From positions 1 through 11,159 of the forward strand of contig JASLSL010000316.1 in the NCBI GenBank assembly GCA_030743445.1: 11,159 nucleotides of DNA. Direction: 5' to 3'. The notes beneath the pieces are model-generated. The model did not search any database, was not told the origin of the DNA, and saw only the letters and a list, made by a program, of their open reading frames with translations. Positions within the stretch are counted from its first letter, which is position 1. Each line of letters starts with the position of its first letter. Below are positions 7,205 to 11,159 of the stretch, in pieces. The DNA comes from Alphaproteobacteria bacterium. Lineage in GTDB: Bacteria > Pseudomonadota > Alphaproteobacteria > UBA8366. The position numbers and the translations under genes were made by a program.

Positions 7205-8079
7205 ATCGAGTCGATATCCGGCTCGCCCTCGCAGGTAACACGGCCGTCGCCCACCATGTGGATCAGATGAGCCAATACCATGCGGCTCGCTGCCAGGCGG
7301 AGCCTTGGGTCGACGCTGGCATACAACACCTTGACCAGGTCCTCGATCGTAACGGCGCTGTCCTCGAGGCAGCGCTTGATCTGTTGCTCGCGCATCGACC
7401 GGTGGACCAGGAAGGCGCGCACGAAGGGCTGTGGCTTGGTGATCGCCGGCCCGTGGGTCGGCCAGTAGACTTTGTCGTCGCGATCGAGCAGTTTTTCCAA
7501 CGACGCTAGGTAGTCGGCCATGTTGCCGTCGGGCGGTGCTATCACCGAGGTCGACCAGCCCATCACATGGTCGCCGCTAAACAGGATGTTCTCGCCCCGC
7601 AAGGCGAAGCAGAGGTGGTTCGAGGTGTGCCCCGGCGTGTGCACCGCCTCGAAGCTCCAGCCCGGGCCGTCGATCACCGCGCCGTCGCCGATCGCGTGGT
7701 CCGGCTCGAAGTTCCAGTCGCCGCCTTCCTCGACCCTGGGGCCGCGGCGGTTGCCGCCGTGCGGGCCGAAGCCGTAGGTCGGGGCGCCGGTCTCGACCTT
7801 CAGCGGGGCAGCCGCCGGCGAGTGGTCGTTGTGGGTGTGGGTAATCAGGATATGGGTCACGGTCTCGCCGTCCAGAGCCTGGAGCAGTGCGGCGATATGG
7901 GCATGATCGAGCGGGCCCGGATCGATCACCGCGACCTCGCCGCGGCCGACGATGTAGGTCCCGGTGCCGTGGAAGGTAAAGGCGCTCGGGTTGTTGGCGA
8001 TGACCCGGCGGATCGTCGGCGTCAGCTCGGTCACCGCGCCGTATTCGACCTCCAGGTCCCTAACGAAGGGTATCGACAT
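7186..8079 (-). CDS. MBL-fold metallo-hydrolase, LACTB2-like with C-terminal winged helix
   Basis: This 297-residue metallo-beta-lactamase-fold protein carries the full di-zinc set: HTHNDH (81-86, giving His81, His83, Asp85, His86), His in HTPGHTSNH (147-155), Asp170 in SGDHVMGWSTS, and His209 in WPTHGP. The SGD-x-x-x-GW-x-T signature and the C-terminal helical segment (about 229-275), which resembles the beta-lactamase-associated winged helix, place it near LACTB2. Members include endoribonuclease-like and hydroxyacyl-thioester hydrolase-like enzymes, so the exact substrate is open. No signal peptide is seen. The start ATG at 8079 has a GGGAG about 11 bases upstream, rather far. The gene diverges from the gamma-glutamyltranspeptidase-like gene across 131 bases, and its stop lies 19 bases inside the 3' end of the convergent MFS gene. 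Confidence 0.87.
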   Translation of the reverse strand: MSIPFVRDLEVEYGAVTELTPTIRRVIANNPSAFTFHGTGTYIVGRGEVAVIDPGPLDHAHIAALLQALDGETVTHILITHTHNDHSPAAAPLKVETGAPTYGFGPHGGNRRGPRVEEGGDWNFEPDHAIGDGAVIDGPGWSFEAVHTPGHTSNHLCFALRGENILFSGDHVMGWSTSVIAPPDGNMADYLASLEKLLDRDDKVYWPTHGPAITKPQPFVRAFLVHRSMREQQIKRCLEDSAVTIEDLVKVLYASVDPRLRLAASRMVLAHLIHMVGDGRVTCEGEPDIDSIYSATG

Positions 8080-8210
8080 CGTGTCCGTTGCTCCCTCTTT
8101 CAGACCGGGCGAGACATGGCCCAGCGCCGCCGTTAGGTCAAGCCTTCGTGAATTTGTGTGAGGCCAATCGAGGGGTTAAAGTCCCGCCAGATTTTGGAGG
8201 GTAAGCACAC

Positions 8211-10019
8211 ATGTTCACGACCCGCCCGGAAATTCGCGGCACCTTCGGCGTCGTCTCCTCGACCCATTGGCTGGCGTCGGCCGCCGGCATGGCGATCATG
8301 GAGAAGGGCGGCAATGCCTTCGACACCGCGGTCGCGGCCGGCCTGATGCTGCAGGTCTGCGAGCCCCATTTGAACGGTCCGGCGGGCGATATGCCGGCGC
8401 TCGTCTACAGCGCCAAGACCGGCGAGACCAAGTCGATTTGCGGCCAGGGCACCGCGCCCGCGGGGGCGACGATCGAGCATTACAAAAGCGAGGGGCTCGA
8501 CCTGGTGCCGGGGACGGGGCTATTGGCCACCGTGGTGCCGGGCGCCTTCGACGCCTGGATGCTGTTGCTACGCGACTATGGCACCAAGAGCTTCGAGGAA
8601 GCGATCGAGATCGCCCTCGGCTATGCCGAGAACGGCGTGCCGGTGGTGGCGCGCTGGGTCGAGACCTTGGCCACGGTGAAGGAGTTGTTCGAGACCGAAT
8701 GGCCGACCTCGGCGGCGCAGTGGCTGCCGGGCGGCGATTTGCCGAAGCCGGGGTCGCTGTTCGCCAACAAGCCCCTGGCCCGGACCTGGCGACGCCTGAT
8801 CGACGAGGCCAAGGCCGCCAAGGGCGACCGCGAGGCCGAGATCGATGCGGTGCGTCTCGCCTGGCACCAGGGCTTCGTCGCCGAGGAGATCGACAAGTTC
8901 TGCCGCGTGACCGAGGCGATGGACGTCTCGGGCGAGCGCCACAAGGCGGTGCTGACCGGCGACGACATGGCGCGTTGGCGGGCGAGCTACGACGATCCGC
9001 TGTCCTACGATTTCGGCGACTACACGGTGCTCAAGTGCGGGGTCTGGACGCAGGGACCGGCGCTGTTGCAGCTATTAGCCTTGCTGAAGGGCTTCGACCT
9101 CGGGGCGATGGACCCGACCGGGCCCGAGTTCGTCCACACGGTCACCGAATGCGCCAAGCTCGCCTTCGCCGACCGCGATGCGTTCTACGGCGATCCCGAC
9201 TTCGCCGATGTGCCGATCGAGACCCTGCTGTCGGACGCCTACAACGACGAGCGGCGCAAGCTGGTCGGCCATGAGGCCTCGATGGAGCTGCGCTATGGCC
9301 GCCTCACGGGCTACGGCACCGAGATCGACTACCAGGCCGCGATCGCGCGCGTCGCCGATCTGGGTCAGCCCGGCACCGGCGTGCCGACCGCCGCCGGTAT
9401 CGGCGAGCCGACCGTGGGCGCCATGGGCCAGGTCGCGGGCGACACCTGCCACGTCGATGTGGTCGACGCCGAAGGCAATATGGTCGCCTGCACGCCGTCC
9501 GGTGGCTGGCTGCAGAGCTCGCCGACGATCCCCGCACTCGGCTTCCAGCTCAACTCGCGGGCCCAGATGTTCTGGCTCGAGGACGGCCAGCCGATGAGCC
9601 TCGAGCCCGGCAAGCGGCCGCGCACCACGCTCTCGCCGTCGATGGCTCTCCGGGACGGCAAGCCCTACATGGCGTTCGGCTCGCCCGGCGGCGACCAGCA
9701 AGACCAGTGGCAGCTCAACTTCTTCCTGCGCCACGCGGTCTACGGCCTGAACCTGCAGGAGGCGATCGACGCGCCGTCGTTCCACAACGAGCATTTCGTC
9801 GGCTCGTTCTATCCGCGCGCGGCGCAGCCGGGCCGGGTGGTGGTCGAGGGCCGCACGCCCTTGGCGACGGTCGAGGAGCTCGAGCGCCGCGGCCACAAAC
9901 TCGAGGTCGGCGAGCCGTGGTCGGAGGGAAGGTTGTGCGCCGTGGCACGGGAGCCGGACGGCATCCTCAAGGCCGGCTCCAACCCGCGCGGCATGCAGGG
10001 CTATGCGGTCGGCCGCTGA
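8211..10019 (+). CDS. Gamma-glutamyltranspeptidase-like Ntn hydrolase, cytosolic
   Basis: This 602-residue protein has the GGT family layout. The large-subunit start is SSTHWLASAAGMAIMEKGGNAFDTAVAAG. VVPGAFDAW lies at 108-116. The autocleavage site is before Thr412 in AGDTCHVDVVD, followed by GN-x-VACT. The small subunit has KRPRTTLSPSM (468-478) and GSPGGDQQDQW (490-500). Thr412 would be the nucleophile after self-processing. There is no signal peptide, unlike classical periplasmic GGT. Compared with E. coli GGT, residues that hold the gamma-glutamyl group appear changed: Arg114 to Gln79, Asn411 to Gly431, Gln430 to Arg450, Asp433 to Met453, and Ser462-Ser463 to Thr472-Thr473. The substrate is therefore probably not glutathione; an amide or acylase substrate is more likely. 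These comparisons are from memory. The start ATG at 8211 has GGAGG 10 bases upstream. The gene diverges from the MBL-fold gene. Confidence 0.87.
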   Translation: MFTTRPEIRGTFGVVSSTHWLASAAGMAIMEKGGNAFDTAVAAGLMLQVCEPHLNGPAGDMPALVYSAKTGETKSICGQGTAPAGATIEHYKSEGLDLVPGTGLLATVVPGAFDAWMLLLRDYGTKSFEEAIEIALGYAENGVPVVARWVETLATVKELFETEWPTSAAQWLPGGDLPKPGSLFANKPLARTWRRLIDEAKAAKGDREAEIDAVRLAWHQGFVAEEIDKFCRVTEAMDVSGERHKAVLTGDDMARWRASYDDPLSYDFGDYTVLKCGVWTQGPALLQLLALLKGFDLGAMDPTGPEFVHTVTECAKLAFADRDAFYGDPDFADVPIETLLSDAYNDERRKLVGHEASMELRYGRLTGYGTEIDYQAAIARVADLGQPGTGVPTAAGIGEPTVGAMGQVAGDTCHVDVVDAEGNMVACTPSGGWLQSSPTIPALGFQLNSRAQMFWLEDGQPMSLEPGKRPRTTLSPSMALRDGKPYMAFGSPGGDQQDQWQLNFFLRHAVYGLNLQEAIDAPSFHNEHFVGSFYPRAAQPGRVVVEGRTPLATVEELERRGHKLEVGEPWSEGRLCAVAREPDGILKAGSNPRGMQGYAVGR

Positions 10020-10049
10020 ACCGATATCAAGTAAAATCAATCACTTATA

Positions 10050-10070
10050 AAATGGGGACAGTCCCCATTT
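10050..10070. repeat. Perfect 21-bp palindrome between convergent genes, possible mobile palindrome or terminator
   Basis: Aaatggggac (10050-10059) and gtccccattt (10061-10070) are perfect inverted repeats around a single central base. The element lies 30 bases after the GGT-like stop and overlaps the stop codon of the selenoprotein gene from the other strand. The GGGGACAGTCCCC core looks like short palindromes scattered in many proteobacteria, sometimes associated with REP-type transposases. It could act as a bidirectional transcription stop, although no long T-tract follows. Confidence 0.6.
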
Positions 10071-10728
10071 ACAGTGCGGCCTGCGCCGCGATCGCCTCGA
10101 GCCAGGTGTCGACGTTGAAGCCGCGCGATCCCATGATTCCGCGGAAGAAGATCGCCCCGTCCTTGTCCAGCACATAGAGCCGCTCGGGCAGGGCGGCGTA
10201 TTTTCGGTCGACCTCGTTGTCCATGGCGTCGAGCAGCATCGGCATCTTGAAGCCGAGATCGAGCACACACACACCGGCGACCTCGGCGCGTTCGTCCGCG
10301 GTCTCGGGCTGCTCGAACAGCTTGCCCTCGTCCATGTTGGACAAGGTCTGCCAGCCGCCGATCGGATGGGCCTCCTGGATATAGACCAGGTAGAAGTCGA
10401 CCCGTTCCTTATAGGTCTCGTGGATTTCGTTCATGCGCACGGCATGACGGCGAAAGGGGGGTCACGTATAGGAGCCGAGGATCAAGGCGACCGGCCGGCC
10501 GCGGGTCGACGAGAGCCGAAACGTCCCGCCGCTGCGCTTGCCGTCCTCGGTCAGCTGCTCGATCTCGAAATCGGGCGCCGGCTCGCCGACCCTGGGCGCC
10601 GACTTCTCGCGCTCGATCCGGGCCGCGCGCATGGCTATGTAGTCCTCGCGGCTGATATTGCGCGCCGTGAGGTCTTCGTCCGATAGCTCGTCCGCCGGGA
10701 CGTAGGAAATCTCCAATTTTTCTTCCAT
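10069..10728 (-). CDS. Deiodinase-like selenoprotein (thioredoxin fold, Sec at residue 89)
   Basis: This 219-residue protein is read through an in-frame TGA (10464-10462) as selenocysteine. The N-terminal part has a redoxin-like VGEPAPDFEIEQL (47-59) and the strand PVALILGSYT leading to Sec89, then PPFRRHAVRMNEIHETY. VDFYLVYIQEAHPIGGW (110-126) matches the iodothyronine deiodinase family block YIxEAHxxDGW. LPERLYVLDKDGAIFFRG (180-197) is a thioredoxin-fold beta hairpin. The TGA falls exactly where deiodinases carry Sec in SCT-U-PPF; here Ser-Cys-Thr is Ser-Tyr-Thr. Cys154 is the only cysteine, so Sec probably works with an external thiol. AGGAGG, 6 bases upstream, fixes the start at 10728. 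A SECIS-like hairpin follows the TGA. Taken separately, the two halves would look like a truncated redoxin and a fragment without a ribosome-binding site. The substrate is unknown; bacterial members need not act on iodinated compounds. Peroxide or disulfide reduction and reductive dehalogenation are both possible. Confidence 0.9.
10425..10455 (-). promoter_or_regulatory. Putative bacterial SECIS hairpin for Sec insertion
   Basis: Starting 6 bases after the TGA, the minus strand folds as an outer stem UUUCG (10455-10451) with CGAAA (10429-10425), an internal bulge, and an apical 6-bp stem UCAUGC (10447-10442) with GCAUGA (10436-10431). The 5-base loop CGUGC starts 21 bases after the TGA and has G in its second position. 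That position, loop size and early G fit the known requirements for SelB binding in bacteria. It lies within the coding sequence, as bacterial SECIS elements do. Confidence 0.75.
10462..10464 (-). other. In-frame TGA decoded as selenocysteine
   Basis: The codon lies between ACG (Thr88) and CCC-CCC (Pro90-Pro91) of the deiodinase-like gene. Both flanks belong to the same protein family in the same frame, so no frameshift is needed. The downstream GTG (10440) and ATG (10434) lack a ribosome-binding site, which argues against an independent second gene. Confidence 0.88.
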
Positions 10729-10734
10729 GAACCC

Positions 10735-10740
10735 CCTCCT
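10735..10740 (-). promoter_or_regulatory. Ribosome-binding site of the selenoprotein gene
   Basis: A perfect AGGAGG on the minus strand lies 6 bases before the ATG at 10728-10726. It rules out the longer upstream reading, which would run antisense through the neighbouring hydrolase gene. Confidence 0.8.
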
Positions 10741-10863
10741 ACTTGACGGCCGGTAATCTAGTGCATCGAATCGAATGCGGCCAGAACGCCTGAACCGTTG
10801 CCATTCGCCGCCGCCCGAGCTATCCCCAATAGCGCAGATATTTGGCACCGGGAGGACATGCGA

Positions 10864-11159
10864 ATGGCTGGCGAAGCCTGGCGCGAATTCGACGCCGAGA
10901 CCCTGGAGAGCGAATACGACAACCGCGCGGCGGTTCCCGGGTGCATGGACATGATCGCGGCCTGGCAGGCGGCGAGCGCGGCCTACCGGGGGCGAGCCAA
11001 CGCCGAGCTCGATGTCGCCTATGGCGAGAGCACGGGCGAGACCCTCGACCTGTTCCTGCCGGAAGCGGCCGGCGGACCGGTCCATATATTCATTCACGGC
11101 GGCTATTGGCGCTTGCTCGACAAGGGCGATTTCAGCTACCTCGCGGAGCCCCTGGTCGC
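10864..11159 (+). CDS. Alpha/beta hydrolase, kynurenine formamidase-like, 3'-truncated
   Basis: The frame stays open to the window end, giving 98 residues plus a partial codon. The sequence begins MAGEAWREFD and has an ESEYDNRAAVP segment (16-25), then a beta strand VHIFIHGGYWR (73-83). HGGYW is the oxyanion-hole motif of the HGGxW esterase/arylformamidase group of alpha/beta hydrolases. The catalytic Ser, Asp and His would lie past the window edge, so activity cannot be confirmed here. The start at 10864 has GGAGG 8 bases upstream; an in-frame ATG at 10858 is only 2 bases from that site and is less likely. The gene diverges from the selenoprotein gene across 135 bases. Arylformamidase, carboxylesterase or a related amidase are all possible. 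Confidence 0.8.
   Translation, partial: MAGEAWREFDAETLESEYDNRAAVPGCMDMIAAWQAASAAYRGRANAELDVAYGESTGETLDLFLPEAAGGPVHIFIHGGYWRLLDKGDFSYLAEPLV

Noticed and set aside
6046..7509. 487-residue plus-strand open frame
   Set aside because: It is a frame-shifted shadow of the MFS gene that also runs antisense through the MBL-fold gene, and it has an Arg/Gly-rich composition with no domain.
8080..8210. Riboswitch or RNA gene in the MBL/GGT divergent gap
   Set aside because: I saw no recognisable conserved motif or strong hairpin beyond the ribosome-binding site at 8196-8200.
9075..10040. 321-residue minus-strand open frame
   Set aside because: It is an antisense shadow of the GGT-like gene, whose motifs are unambiguous on the plus strand.
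10069..10440. Separate small gene starting at GTG 10440 or ATG 10434
   Set aside because: There is no ribosome-binding site, the coding frame is continuous with the upstream part through TGA, and the protein would lack the first half of the thioredoxin fold.
10462..10464. TGA as a nonsense mutation creating a pseudogene
   Set aside because: The codon lies precisely at the family's Sec position, is followed by a SECIS-like hairpin, and both halves show no other damage.
10465..11097. Longer minus-strand start for the redoxin part, giving a 211-residue protein ending at the TGA
   Set aside because: The extension upstream of 10728 is antisense to the alpha/beta hydrolase and shows no family resemblance. 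A perfect AGGAGG sits just before the ATG at 10728.
1..11159. CRISPR arrays, tRNA or rRNA genes, integrase or transposase genes
   Set aside because: I looked across the window and found no regularly spaced repeats, no tRNA-like cloverleaf sequence and no recombinase motifs.

Overview
The window is GC-rich, densely coding DNA with strong third-position G/C preference. The protein types and the intergenic repeat style suggest an alphaproteobacterium, possibly Rhodospirillales-like and possibly uncultured or marine. That placement is inference; no rRNA or marker gene is present.

Layout. (1) 1-3203, + strand: a tightly packed three-gene operon. It holds an acylating aldehyde dehydrogenase (5' end cut off by the window) and the beta and alpha subunits of an ADP-forming acyl-CoA ligase of the succinyl-CoA synthetase fold. 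Together they interconvert an aldehyde, its acyl-CoA and the free acid plus ATP. Sulfoacetaldehyde/sulfoacetyl-CoA/sulfoacetate is my best guess for the substrate. (2) 3230-3365: a REP-like inverted-repeat element. (3) 3412-4263: a protein of unknown function built from two in-register copies of one domain with SHGG, NDAG and DQAGI motifs. (4) 4333-5757, - strand: a mercuric-reductase-like FAD disulfide oxidoreductase. It diverges from an MFS exporter (5945-7204, + strand) across a region holding a TGTACA-TT-TGTACA operator-like site. (5) 7186-8079, - strand: an LACTB2-like metallo-beta-lactamase-fold hydrolase whose end overlaps the MFS gene tail-to-tail. It diverges from a cytosolic gamma-glutamyltranspeptidase-like Ntn hydrolase (8211-10019, + strand). 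(6) 10069-10728, - strand: a deiodinase-like selenoprotein with an in-frame TGA at 10464-10462. (7) 10864-11159, + strand: the start of an alpha/beta hydrolase resembling kynurenine formamidase.

The most notable item is the selenoprotein. Standard translation splits it into two unrelated-looking fragments. The TGA sits exactly at the catalytic Sec position of the iodothyronine deiodinase family (T-U-P-P-F), and reading continues in the same frame into the family's YIxEAHPxxGW block. A hairpin that fits the bacterial SECIS rules lies directly downstream. The host should therefore carry selA, selB, selC and selD elsewhere.

Apart from the first operon, the genes do not form one obvious pathway. 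They look like independent transcription units in alternating orientation. No tRNA, rRNA, CRISPR array or complete insertion sequence was seen, and no gene-free stretch exceeds 300 bases.
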